A program made the position numbers and the translations under genes. Source: a virus. Taken from it: 28,686 bases of DNA. The notes below the pieces were generated by a model. The model saw only the letters and a list, made by a program, of their open reading frames with translations. It was not told the origin of the DNA and made no database searches. The stretch covers positions 1-28,686 of IMG/VR virus record IMGVR_UViG_3300009129_000936; one strand, written 5' to 3'. Below, one piece after another: positions 6,926 through 14,632 of this stretch. The first letter of the stretch is position 1, and each line of letters begins with the position of its first letter.

Positions 6926-7595
6926 TTTCCAATTCCTTATTTTTTAACAAAACATTTCCAAAATTTCCAAAGAAATTATACACACCAAGCTCTTCAAAAG
7001 TAGGAAGAAAATTTACAATATCATCTTTTGACCAACACTCGCTATATAAAGTATCATTTCCATTAGAATTAAATTCAATGTATAGATACCTGACACTATT
7101 TTTTATTGTATTGATCCCACCATTCAAAAATTCCCGTTCGCCGCCGTTCACATCTGCCCACAATAAATCAACAATATTAATATTTTTATCCTTCATCCAA
7201 GTATCAAGCCTCGTCGAAGGAACCGCTTCTCCATCATTAAAAGTTATATCATCAAATATAGCTAAATGATTGTCTGGTTTTTTAATTGAACTAGACGCAG
7301 ACCAACCAGATTGAAAATCATAATGCCTTCTACTCTCACTATCGCTCTTATATAAGATAATTTCACCATCAACATCAGACAAAGCAGTTTCATATAAACG
7401 AATATTTTCTTTATCCCCAATACATCTCTTAAACAATTCAACTGAACGATTGTCTGCATCAAAGGCATAAATTTCAGCACTCTGAAATAAATCATTCAAT
7501 TTTTTTGTGTCTCTGCCATCATAACAACCAACATCAAATATAATAGGAGATTCATTATTAACTAAAGATTTCAAATAAGAAATATCAACATCCAT
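6918..7595 (-). CDS. FkbM-family SAM-dependent methyltransferase (copy 1)
   Basis: This 225-residue protein has the SAM-binding motif I FDVGCYDGRD (20-29), an acidic post-motif (YAFDADN, 43-49), and the FkbM hallmark DLLWADVNGGERE (143-155) corresponding to the usual D(V/I)EGxE. FkbM enzymes O-methylate sugars and other hydroxyls. The chosen start is the ATG at 7595, which overlaps the preceding stop (TAATG) and has a GGAGAG site; an upstream TTG at 7607 adds only four residues and is less likely. It is the most divergent of the three FkbM copies at the Glu position of the hallmark (Gly-Gly-Glu). Confidence 0.83.
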   Translation of the reverse strand: MDVDISYLKSLVNNESPIIFDVGCYDGRDTKKLNDLFQSAEIYAFDADNRSVELFKRCIGDKENIRLYETALSDVDGEIILYKSDSESRRHYDFQSGWSASSSIKKPDNHLAIFDDITFNDGEAVPSTRLDTWMKDKNINIVDLLWADVNGGEREFLNGGINTIKNSVRYLYIEFNSNGNDTLYSECWSKDDIVNFLPTFEELGVYNFFGNFGNVLLKNKELENA

Positions 7596-8416
7596 TAATC
7601 TCTCCAATGCTTATCAACATAGGATAAAATAAAATCAACATCCTTTTTTCTGACCGGACCCCTTGCGCCATAAGTAAGAACATTGTTTTCATAAGGGATA
7701 ACAAACCTCTTTCCTCCACCAGATTGAAACACATTACAAGATTCAAAAAGATCATTTGGTTGATCTATTGATATTATCCTTGCCCCATCCTTTTTAGATT
7801 GAGGCATATTAGCAAGTTCAAAATCCCAAGGAGACATTCCCGGTTTAAGAAAACTTAAAAAATAATTTTTTTCCCAAATTGCAGGATGTAAGGTAGTTCG
7901 ATAATCAGCAGTCTGAGAAATTTCTAATATTCTGGGTGTACGTTTTTTTTCAAACTTTAATCCTGCCGGATCATTTGGAGGCCACTCCTCTGGATATAAA
8001 AAATTAGTATCAAGAACAGAATCTTTATACACAAAAGAATCAAAGTTTCGTTTAAACCCCGGGCCATTTTGAGAACAAGTTAAATATGCTTTTTGAACTT
8101 GACCAGATTTAAATTCATTTTCTAAAAACTCTATCTTTTCAAGATCCACATATTCCATAAGAACCACATCATCCAGTAAAAGAGTAAAATATTTATCATC
8201 AATAGAATTGAAAAATGGAATAAGCATATCCGACCATGATCCAGAATTTTGATTTCCCAAAGAAATGAATTTAAAATTTTCTGGTAAAGGAGGAACTAAA
8301 GATTCATCAAATCCCAAGACCTCAACAGATTGCCCCGGCCAATATCTGTTGAATAGAATAGAATAAGGTTCCAACAAAAAAGAATATTGGTTAGAAGACG
8401 TTACATAAATTTTCAT
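7595..8416 (-). CDS. Putative glycosyltransferase with DD motif
   Basis: The 273-residue protein looks like a nucleotide-sugar glycosyltransferase. A hydrophobic strand leads into LLLDDVVLM (79-87), a DXD-like metal site. Near the C-terminus, YRTTLHPAIWEKNYFLSFLK and MSPWDFELA resemble the acceptor-side region of phage and LPS transferases with the pattern HPAIW...PWDFE. The gene is enclosed by two FkbM methyltransferase genes with 1- and 4-base overlaps, suggesting that sugar transfer and methylation act in sequence. The donor sugar is unknown. Confidence 0.68.
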   Translation of the reverse strand: MKIYVTSSNQYSFLLEPYSILFNRYWPGQSVEVLGFDESLVPPLPENFKFISLGNQNSGSWSDMLIPFFNSIDDKYFTLLLDDVVLMEYVDLEKIEFLENEFKSGQVQKAYLTCSQNGPGFKRNFDSFVYKDSVLDTNFLYPEEWPPNDPAGLKFEKKRTPRILEISQTADYRTTLHPAIWEKNYFLSFLKPGMSPWDFELANMPQSKKDGARIISIDQPNDLFESCNVFQSGGGKRFVIPYENNVLTYGARGPVRKKDVDFILSYVDKHWRD

Positions 8417-9111
8417 AGTATATCATCATATCTTTCATTAAAACATACAATATTACAATAACCATAGTGATCCTTAAATCCGGTATTCCAATTTATAGGT
8501 TCAAGACGAGTTGGTGCCAAATATGAAAAATCACGAAAGCCAAATGGCAACAAATAAGAAATAATATCATTCAATGATATACCACAAGCATAAGTACAAT
8601 CACCATATTCAAACTGAATTGTTTTTACTTTATATAAAAAATCTTTAAACCCCTTCAACACTTGAAGTTCATGCCCTTCCGTATCTATACTAACAAAATC
8701 TACTTCTTCAAATTCATTTTCAATCATATAATCCGATGCCGCTTTTGTTTTCATAATACGATCTGCATTTTCAGTATATAAAATTTCCCCCGAAGCCTGC
8801 GGAAGAACGCCCGAAGTTTCCCAAGTAATTTCTTTAGAGTCGCTTGTTTCATCAGACAACCCAAAAGTATTAAAATATGATTTACTGTTTTTAGTCTTAC
8901 CAATAGAATGAATTCTTGAAGTCGGTTCAAAATAATGAACCTCCCCTAAAAAATTAACATATATAGAATTATCACTAGCCCCAACATCATAAACAGATTT
9001 AATATTATTTTGAATCTTATTAAGAAACCACAATTCTCCATTTGTAATTGCATTGCTATTTCCAAAACAATCACCAACCAACTCTGGAATATTATTTGGT
9101 CTTGAAAGCAT
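8413..9111 (-). CDS. FkbM-family methyltransferase (copy 2)
   Basis: This 232-residue protein has motif I VYDVGASDNS (40-49), the ribose-binding FEP (61-63) and a clear FkbM hallmark FVSIDTEGHELQVLKGF (139-155), followed by IQFEYG. This is the canonical SIDxEGxE(xx)VLKGx block of O-methyltransferases that act on sugars or polyketides. It starts at the ATG at 9111 behind a CGAGG site, 8 bases downstream of the heptose kinase stop. The C-terminus (FSYLAPTRLEPINWNTGFKD) is unlike the other two copies, so it likely has a different acceptor. Confidence 0.87.
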   Translation of the reverse strand: MLSRPNNIPELVGDCFGNSNAITNGELWFLNKIQNNIKSVYDVGASDNSIYVNFLGEVHYFEPTSRIHSIGKTKNSKSYFNTFGLSDETSDSKEITWETSGVLPQASGEILYTENADRIMKTKAASDYMIENEFEEVDFVSIDTEGHELQVLKGFKDFLYKVKTIQFEYGDCTYACGISLNDIISYLLPFGFRDFSYLAPTRLEPINWNTGFKDHYGYCNIVCFNERYDDIL

Positions 9112-9118
9112 ATTATAT

Positions 9119-9943
9119 TTACCTCGGCTTGCTCATATTATATATCTCTTGATAAAAACTATCATTCTGTAAATCATCTAATGTTACTGCATATGTTCCA
9201 GACTTCTGCACAGCAATTTCCGAACACCAATTCGCAAAGCCTATTGCCTTTGGAATATCTCTGTTTAACAAATAATCAACAACAAGCCCTGCCAAGAAAC
9301 TATCCCCGGCACCAGATACGTCAAACACGTCTACTTTTCTAGCCGGATAAATTTTATCATTCCACTTTGCTCCGCGTTCTCCTAAAGTTATAACTAACTC
9401 ATAATCTTTTGGTGGGGGAAATTCCATTATTGAATTTAATTCTATTTCATTAATTTTAATAATAGAATGATTAAAGCAAGACAAATCCTTTTTCTTAGAA
9501 TCAACAAAGATTAAACCAGAAAACTTAGAAGTTAATTCATTGACGACATCATAACTAACAAATCCTTTTTCATAGTCCGAAATAACTATGGCATCATATT
9601 CTTCTAACCGAACATCATTTAATGAAAAAGAAGAACTAACTAATTCTTCTCCAGAGTCCACTCTTAAAAATTGTTGTCTGGATTTTTCATCAACATAACG
9701 CTCTTTAGCAATACGATTATTGTTGGTTACAAAATCACAAGACAAACCCAAGCCATTAAGATTGGCCTTTACATTTGCCGCCATTCCGGGGTATTCTTTT
9801 GTTTTTTTAATGTTTAATACCGGAACTGGAGCCTCTGGACTTATTCGATCACAGGTTCCATAATGATACTTGTCAATACAGGAATCACCTATTAGCAATA
9901 CTTTGAATAGTTTTAGTTGTTGAGTATCCATCAATTCGCTCAA
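9119..9943 (-). CDS. HldE kinase-domain homologue (heptose-7-phosphate kinase-like, PfkB family)
   Basis: In bacteria the HldE kinase domain phosphorylates heptose 7-phosphate at C1 in ADP-heptose synthesis. This 274-residue protein has the typical start LLIGDSCIDKYHYGTCDRIS (17-36), then PEAPVPVL, GMAANV (53-58, GGAANV in HldE), and the PfkB signature DVSGAGDSFLAGLV with catalytic D214. It is about 40 residues shorter than the HldE kinase half, mostly in the middle. The start is a TTG at 9943: AAGGAGG lies 9 bases upstream, whereas the ATG at 9931 is too far from it. It overlaps the adenylyltransferase gene by 59 bases. Gene order (adenylyltransferase then kinase in transcription order) is opposite to the fused HldE. 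Confidence 0.86.
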   Translation of the reverse strand: MSELMDTQQLKLFKVLLIGDSCIDKYHYGTCDRISPEAPVPVLNIKKTKEYPGMAANVKANLNGLGLSCDFVTNNNRIAKERYVDEKSRQQFLRVDSGEELVSSSFSLNDVRLEEYDAIVISDYEKGFVSYDVVNELTSKFSGLIFVDSKKKDLSCFNHSIIKINEIELNSIMEFPPPKDYELVITLGERGAKWNDKIYPARKVDVFDVSGAGDSFLAGLVVDYLLNRDIPKAIGFANWCSEIAVQKSGTYAVTLDDLQNDSFYQEIYNMSKPR

Positions 9944-10283
9944 AAAATTTTACCTCCTTTGCATACTCACTTCCAATTACAGGTTTGCCTTTCCAATCTG
10001 AACCAACCACCAATATATCTGGCTTCATTGATTTAACAAGATCAGTCAAGCCTTCTGTATCTTTAAAAGAACATACACCATCTATGTATTTAATACTCCA
10101 TAGGGCTCGCATTCTATCTTCCAAAGAATTAATAGGACGATCTTCCCCCTTATCCTTTTTTACTTTCTCGTCTGAATCGACTCCAACATACAAAACATCG
10201 CCTAAAGATTTAGCATAAGTAAATAACTCAAAATGACCTCGATGTAAAATATCAAAACACCCATTGGTAAAAACAACTTTCAT
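9885..10283 (-). CDS. HldE adenylyltransferase-domain homologue (heptose-1-phosphate nucleotidyltransferase-like)
   Basis: This 132-residue stand-alone cytidylyltransferase-like protein corresponds to the C-terminal half of HldE, which forms ADP-heptose from heptose 1-phosphate. The motifs are TNGCFDILHRGHFELF (6-21, with the HxGH signature at 14-17), VGVDSDEKVKKDKG (33-46), RP (49-50) and YSTTKTIQSI (120-129), which matches the G-x-STT element of HldE. TagD-type glycerol-3-phosphate cytidylyltransferases share the HxGH core but end in RTxGISTT. The ATG at 10283 overlaps the preceding gene's stop (ATGA). Together with the kinase it makes a split HldE. Confidence 0.87.
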   Translation of the reverse strand: MKVVFTNGCFDILHRGHFELFTYAKSLGDVLYVGVDSDEKVKKDKGEDRPINSLEDRMRALWSIKYIDGVCSFKDTEGLTDLVKSMKPDILVVGSDWKGKPVIGSEYAKEVKFFERIDGYSTTKTIQSIANR

Positions 10284-10975
10284 TCATATATCCTTTTTAC
10301 GTCTAATTTTATTTGCTCAACTCTATTGATTGGACCGGACTCAAAAATACCACCTCCAGCATAATGAATTATATAAGAATCAAATCTATTTTTATTTCCA
10401 TGCCACGGCTCTGAAAACATTGCCATATGATTAAATTTATAACCTAAATTATGAAGTTGAAAATTATTTTTTTTAATGTTATATCCTAAATGAACATCAT
10501 CATAACCATAATCCAACCAATACTCTCCATTTATATGCTCAAAAATAATTTGATGTTCTTCTGATACAACAAAAGCTCCAGTATTAATATAATCCTTTTC
10601 CCATCCAACATCACCAAAAAATTCTTGTGATTTTTTAATCCTTTTACGACGAGCTTCTTCCCTACTTCCAGCATCTTCTAAACAAGATCCTATTTTATCT
10701 TTAGGAACCTCATCAAAAATATTAGGACACCAAGGCAAAATTAAAGTATCAGTATCAATACAAAACACTCTTTCATAGGTATCTAATAATTCCTTTAAAT
10801 GCATAATTCTATAATGAATAGGACCAAGCCCCAAGACTCCACCCGGAACATCAAAATTTTTATCTAATACAACAAAATCCATATCATACTTTAAAGCATA
10901 ATCTTTCATATAAGGATGTGTAATGGAACTCATTTCTACAATATTAGAATCACATCTAGTCACCAAAGCATTCAT
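10280..10975 (-). CDS. Glycosyltransferase with DTD motif (GT8/GT34-like)
   Basis: The 231-residue protein starts LVTRCDSNIVEMSSITHPYM and reaches a DXD site in VFCIDTDTLIL (70-80), as in retaining nucleotide-sugar transferases of the GT8 or GMA12/MNN10 type. Later elements are YINTGAFVVS, which matches the xNxGxxxx strand of GT8 enzymes, and HYAGGG near the end. I chose the ATG at 10975, which overlaps the upstream methyltransferase stop (ATGA) and has an AAAGGA site; an upstream in-frame start at 10999 lies inside that gene. Family assignment within GT8/GT34 is uncertain. Confidence 0.75.
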   Translation of the reverse strand: MNALVTRCDSNIVEMSSITHPYMKDYALKYDMDFVVLDKNFDVPGGVLGLGPIHYRIMHLKELLDTYERVFCIDTDTLILPWCPNIFDEVPKDKIGSCLEDAGSREEARRKRIKKSQEFFGDVGWEKDYINTGAFVVSEEHQIIFEHINGEYWLDYGYDDVHLGYNIKKNNFQLHNLGYKFNHMAMFSEPWHGNKNRFDSYIIHYAGGGIFESGPINRVEQIKLDVKRIYE

Positions 10976-11697
10976 TGCAATCTTTCCTTTGGAACACAAA
11001 GATATTCCCCCCCAGTAGAAAATCCATTACATCTCATATCAAAGGGGCGAAAAATAAAATAATCCAAATTACTAAAAGTTTTAAAATCAAACCCCCCATC
11101 TTCAGGCTCAACAAAACCAGGATACCCGTCAAACTTAATATCATTTTCCCTATGATAACCAATTTGCCAAATTGGTCTTACGGCCTCTAAAAGATCAGTC
11201 ATTCCAAATAATGCTACCGTCTCCATTCCCTCAATATCCATTTTAACAAAACTAGGAAAAGCCAAATTATTTTCCTTTATATAATCATCTAAAACAACAT
11301 AAGAAATGTCTCTTGGAGTTGCTGGATAAATGTCGGTACAATCATTAAATTGAGTAAACACATTATCCTCTTTATTACTAACTGCAACACAATGAGTAGA
11401 AATATTACTATATGGGGCAACATTAACATTTAATCTTTTGTAATTGTCTGGAAATCCTTCAAAAGCAATTACGCTCATCCCTTCTAACGCCATCGGAATA
11501 GAAAAAGTTCCTATGTAGGCCCCAAGATCATAAACTACATCACCAAGATTTAATAGCCTCAATAAAGGATCAAAATTATGATCGGACCTATTATATAAGG
11601 TACCATTTAAAATATTGGCATCCATATTATGACCCTCTTCCAAAAGATTAGAAAAAGAAATTTCATGGTGATTATAAAAAATTGTACTAGTTTTCAT
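10972..11697 (-). CDS. FkbM-family methyltransferase (copy 3)
   Basis: The 241-residue protein has motif I VYDLGAYIGTFS (55-66), the acidic FEGFP element (79-83) and the hallmark FVKMDIEGMETVALFG (150-165), with D154 and E156 in the FkbM D(I/V)EGxE position. Translation begins at the ATG at 11697 after an AAAGGA site. Its gene overlaps the next glycosyltransferase by four bases. The long C-terminal extension beginning near IWQIGYHREND differs from copies 1 and 2, so acceptor specificity has probably diverged. Confidence 0.86.
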   Translation of the reverse strand: MKTSTIFYNHHEISFSNLLEEGHNMDANILNGTLYNRSDHNFDPLLRLLNLGDVVYDLGAYIGTFSIPMALEGMSVIAFEGFPDNYKRLNVNVAPYSNISTHCVAVSNKEDNVFTQFNDCTDIYPATPRDISYVVLDDYIKENNLAFPSFVKMDIEGMETVALFGMTDLLEAVRPIWQIGYHRENDIKFDGYPGFVEPEDGGFDFKTFSNLDYFIFRPFDMRCNGFSTGGEYLCVPKERLQ

Positions 11698-11699
11698 CT

Positions 11700-12347
11700 T
11701 TATTCCTTTAAAAGTTTAAAAAGTTTTTCGGCAACCAAAAAGTCAAATTCAGTATCAATATCAACAGATTCAATTTCATCTAAAACTTTAAAGTGCGGCG
11801 TATCAGTTACAATATTTTTATATTCCAATAAATCATTTCTTCCAATTAAACACACACCATAAGTTATAGCATATATGTTTGGCAAATCCTGACTGTTAGG
11901 AGAATTTCTAATATCGTAATTTAAAGGTTTATCATTCAACCATAAATGATGCTTAACCGGCGAAACCGTAACTACATTATCACAGGCATTAAAAACATTA
12001 ATACATTCATTATAAGTTTCAAGAGAAATAAAGGGACAAGTAACCGGACTGTACATAATATTTTCTGAATTGGAAACACTTCCCAAGTTTTCAAAAAATT
12101 CAGAATTGGTTGCCGTTGAACTCGCAAAGTATTCTTCTCGTTGATGGCAAACTACTCCCATCTTTTTAGCAATTTCTAACATCTTTTCACAATCTGAACT
12201 AACAACAATTTCAGAAATTCCAGAAACTTTTTTAAGCTGCTTAATCTTCAACTCCAAAAGAGAAGACTCTCCAAATGGTCTTATGTTCTTATTTTTAACT
12301 CGTACCGATCCCTTTCTTACAGGAACTATAGCAGTAATTTCTTTCAT
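11700..12347 (-). CDS. CMP-sugar synthetase (acylneuraminate cytidylyltransferase family)
   Basis: These enzymes activate nonulosonic acids or Kdo with CTP. The 215-residue protein has the nucleotide-binding N-terminus TAIVPVRKGSVRVKNKNIRP (5-24), matching IPARxGSKxxxxKNI. EIVVSSDCEKMLEIAKKMGV matches the IVVSTDDxxI step, and the C-terminus has IDTEFDFLVAEKL, the DxDTxxDLxxAE element near the end of NeuA-like proteins. Start is taken as the ATG at 12347, overlapping the preceding stop (ATGA). No NeuB-type synthase is in the window, so the acid sugar must come from elsewhere in the genome or the host. NeuA versus PseF/LgiF or KdsB-like specificity is not decidable. Confidence 0.86.
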   Translation of the reverse strand: MKEITAIVPVRKGSVRVKNKNIRPFGESSLLELKIKQLKKVSGISEIVVSSDCEKMLEIAKKMGVVCHQREEYFASSTATNSEFFENLGSVSNSENIMYSPVTCPFISLETYNECINVFNACDNVVTVSPVKHHLWLNDKPLNYDIRNSPNSQDLPNIYAITYGVCLIGRNDLLEYKNIVTDTPHFKVLDEIESVDIDTEFDFLVAEKLFKLLKE

Positions 12348-13330
12348 GATATTTTGTTCAAAACCTCTTCCCAATTATTATTAAATTCAATTGCCTTATC
12401 GTCAATATAAAAACTTGCTCTGGGCTTCTCATGTGTTATCTCAGATATGTACTGTCGGATGTCATGCTTTCTCAACCACTCATCAACCAATTCATATCCT
12501 GTTTTCCCATTAACTAATGGACGGTCTGGCTTTACCTTGGCAGTAAATATTATTAGATTCCATTTTTCTGATAACTTCTTTACTGCCTCGATTGATCCAC
12601 CAATAGGTTCTCCATAGCAAGTTCCATCATGCCACCCTTTATCAAAAGTATGAATAACTCCATCAAAATCAATTGCCAAATTATTAATTTGACTGTCCAT
12701 TCCGGGCGGAACATCTTTATCTGAAACTTCAAGCTCTGATTCTATTCCCAAAAGCTCAAATCTTCTTTCTCTAGTTTTCTTAGAAATAGTTGGACAATTA
12801 TGCCCTGACCCTTGAATCAATTCATAAGTAAGAGCCAAAGACAACAATTCAGAAGTATGATAATATTCTGCGTCTTGAACAATTTGTATTACGTTATCTT
12901 CAATCGAATTTTGTTTTTGTGTTGCTGCAATCAAAAAACTTTTAATCCCATTTTTGGCTGACCAATTTAATGCAGTAAGAATAGAATCAGAAGAGGCCCC
13001 AATTGTAGAACATGAAAATCCAACAACTAAACATTTAGACAAATCCAAATACTGCGTTCTCATCTCTAGCCAATGCATTAACCAATCATTAAAATTAGTG
13101 TCTCCTTGAATTGAAGTTACAAGAACTCCACCGCCGGGAGCTTGAACATCTTTATCAGTAAGCCTTGATGAATCTATTGCCGCGTGTTCAGCAATTGCCA
13201 TATTTCCACCATGCCCAAAATAAAAAATAGTATCTGCAAAATTAAATGCATCTTGAAGTTGTTGAAATTCAGGAGTACCAATTATATGACGCAACTTCGA
13301 TTCATAATTTTCAATTTCTAATTTCATCAT
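12344..13330 (-). CDS. SIS domain-HAD phosphatase fusion (possible GmhA-like/GmhB-like pair)
   Basis: This 328-residue protein joins two domains. Residues about 10-180 form a SIS sugar-isomerase domain resembling phosphoheptose isomerase (GmhA): FYFGHGGNMAIAEHAAIDSS (36-55) and VVGFSCSTIGASSDSILTAL (102-121). Residues about 216-328 form a HAD phosphatase: LAIDFDGVIHTF (218-229, nucleophile D221 and acid D223), IIFTAK (260-265), K302 in EKPRASFYIDD (301-311) with D310/D311. This HAD type is common in phages. GmhA's catalytic Glu appears as Asp53, and its late His is not obvious, so isomerase activity is uncertain. With the kinase and adenylyltransferase nearby, the fusion could supply the isomerase and phosphatase steps of ADP-heptose synthesis. 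The ATG at 13330 follows GAGG by 6 bases. Confidence 0.82.
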   Translation of the reverse strand: MMKLEIENYESKLRHIIGTPEFQQLQDAFNFADTIFYFGHGGNMAIAEHAAIDSSRLTDKDVQAPGGGVLVTSIQGDTNFNDWLMHWLEMRTQYLDLSKCLVVGFSCSTIGASSDSILTALNWSAKNGIKSFLIAATQKQNSIEDNVIQIVQDAEYYHTSELLSLALTYELIQGSGHNCPTISKKTRERRFELLGIESELEVSDKDVPPGMDSQINNLAIDFDGVIHTFDKGWHDGTCYGEPIGGSIEAVKKLSEKWNLIIFTAKVKPDRPLVNGKTGYELVDEWLRKHDIRQYISEITHEKPRASFYIDDKAIEFNNNWEEVLNKIS

Positions 13331-13979
13331 TCCTAACCTCTTCAAATATTTTTAATGCAACTGGATTCACAGAAAAAAAGCTAACATCAGGATAATTAAT
13401 ATTTACCCATTCTTTCGTGCAAGCCCAACACTCTATTAAACCACTTCCTTGTGATCCATGAAACTTAGTTCTAAATGTTCCATTAGAATAATCACAATCA
13501 TGGCCCACCAAATATATTTTTTTAATTCCAGAATATAAAACAAACTGTAAGGCTTCAAATGCAATTGTAGCACCAGACCACAAAGGAGCCATTGAAATGT
13601 CCTTTTTAATTTTACATTCTATCCATGCAGGAACATCATCGAGATCACATGGATAATATTTTGCATACTTCATATTTTTAGGAAGAGCGCCGGGGCAATT
13701 CCAAGTCGGATGTCTAATAAATTTTTGAAGTCTAGGCTTATAGTTATTATAATCATCAAAATGATTTAAAAATTTATTAGGATCTCTTGGAAAAGCATCT
13801 CCCATAAACCAATAATCTAAATCCAAATCTAAATAGATAGATTCGTTCAAACCCACCTTTAGAATATTGGAATCTGCTAAACTAGCATCATATTTTTCAA
13901 TAGACGGACCACACCCAAAAAGAATACAAGATTCCCCTAAATGAATATTTTCATATGGCTTAAATGGATTTTCCATCAT
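13311..13979 (-). CDS. DUF115/GT42-like glycan protein
   Basis: The 222-residue protein opens with CILFGCGPSIEKYDASLAD (18-36), a nucleotide-binding GxGPS loop shared by DUF115 proteins (Maf-like, MptE-like) and GT42 sialyltransferases. It ends in a second strand-loop, KKIYLVGHDCDYSNG (153-167), preceded by SMAPLWSGATIAFEAL, which resembles the GxxxxTxAxxLAxxLGxxxIYLIGxD block of DUF115. Maf proteins transfer nonulosonic acids to flagellin, so proximity to the CMP-sugar synthetase one gene away is suggestive. Starts at the ATG at 13979 (GGAG, 7 bases) in an ATGA overlap with the DegT-like gene. Confidence 0.68.
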   Translation of the reverse strand: MMENPFKPYENIHLGESCILFGCGPSIEKYDASLADSNILKVGLNESIYLDLDLDYWFMGDAFPRDPNKFLNHFDDYNNYKPRLQKFIRHPTWNCPGALPKNMKYAKYYPCDLDDVPAWIECKIKKDISMAPLWSGATIAFEALQFVLYSGIKKIYLVGHDCDYSNGTFRTKFHGSQGSGLIECWACTKEWVNINYPDVSFFSVNPVALKIFEEVRNDEIRN

Positions 13980-14599
13980 AAAATAACTCCACAATTTTTA
14001 AAAACTGTAAATTCAGTCAAATCTCTATATCCACCAACTTCTTTCACATCTTTATTATGCTCAGGATATTGTTGCATTAATGAAAGACCCACAGCAGCTT
14101 GTTGTGGCGTCATATACATATTCCACCCCAACATATCAATATCATCATCGCTGTAATACTTTTCGCTTCGACCTTCATATCTAGCTTTTTTAAACCAATT
14201 ATATGCATCCAAACTGTCGCATAGAATCATACCTCCCTTAGATATGGGTAAAGCCTTTTTCATATGAAACGATAGACACATAAAAGTTCCCGGCATATAC
14301 ATTTTGCTAGTTAACCTTTTTGCAGAATCATAAATTGGATAGGGTTTCAATTGATATATTCCAGACCAATTATTAGTAAAATCCCTTTTGTCAAACACAA
14401 CCGTTCCCCCAGCATGAATTATTGATTGGGGGACAGACAAATATGTTTTTGAAGGAATCGTTACAGCTTCAACATTTAAATATTTACAACACAAAAATAA
14501 AGCATTAGTACAGCTATCAACAGATACTGCATATTTAGCCCCAGTATATTGCTGAAGTTCTTCCTCAAACATTTTCACTATTTTAAAAGGATTGTGCAT
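13976..14599 (-). CDS. Second miniature DegT/DnrJ/EryC1-type homologue
   Basis: This 207-residue protein is a clear paralogue of the one at 5922-6515: shared landmarks are EExxxYTGAKYAVSVDSCTNAL (AVAVDCCTHAI in the other), PSKTYLSVP (PYRTYVSIP), IYDSAK with D91, FMCLSFHMKKALPISKGGMIL with the expected PLP lysine K115, and MYMTPQQAAVGLSLMQQY. It also ends where the small domain of full-length DegT proteins should start. Parallel conservation of lysine and aspartate in both copies argues for a selected short form rather than a decayed gene. The ATG at 14599 has only a weak ribosome-binding site (GGTGG). Role is probably amino-sugar formation. Confidence 0.8.
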   Translation of the reverse strand: MHNPFKIVKMFEEELQQYTGAKYAVSVDSCTNALFLCCKYLNVEAVTIPSKTYLSVPQSIIHAGGTVVFDKRDFTNNWSGIYQLKPYPIYDSAKRLTSKMYMPGTFMCLSFHMKKALPISKGGMILCDSLDAYNWFKKARYEGRSEKYYSDDDIDMLGWNMYMTPQQAAVGLSLMQQYPEHNKDVKEVGGYRDLTEFTVFKNCGVIL

Positions 14600-14632
14600 A
14601 TTTTTTTAACCACCCTTCTAAAGAATAATTTC

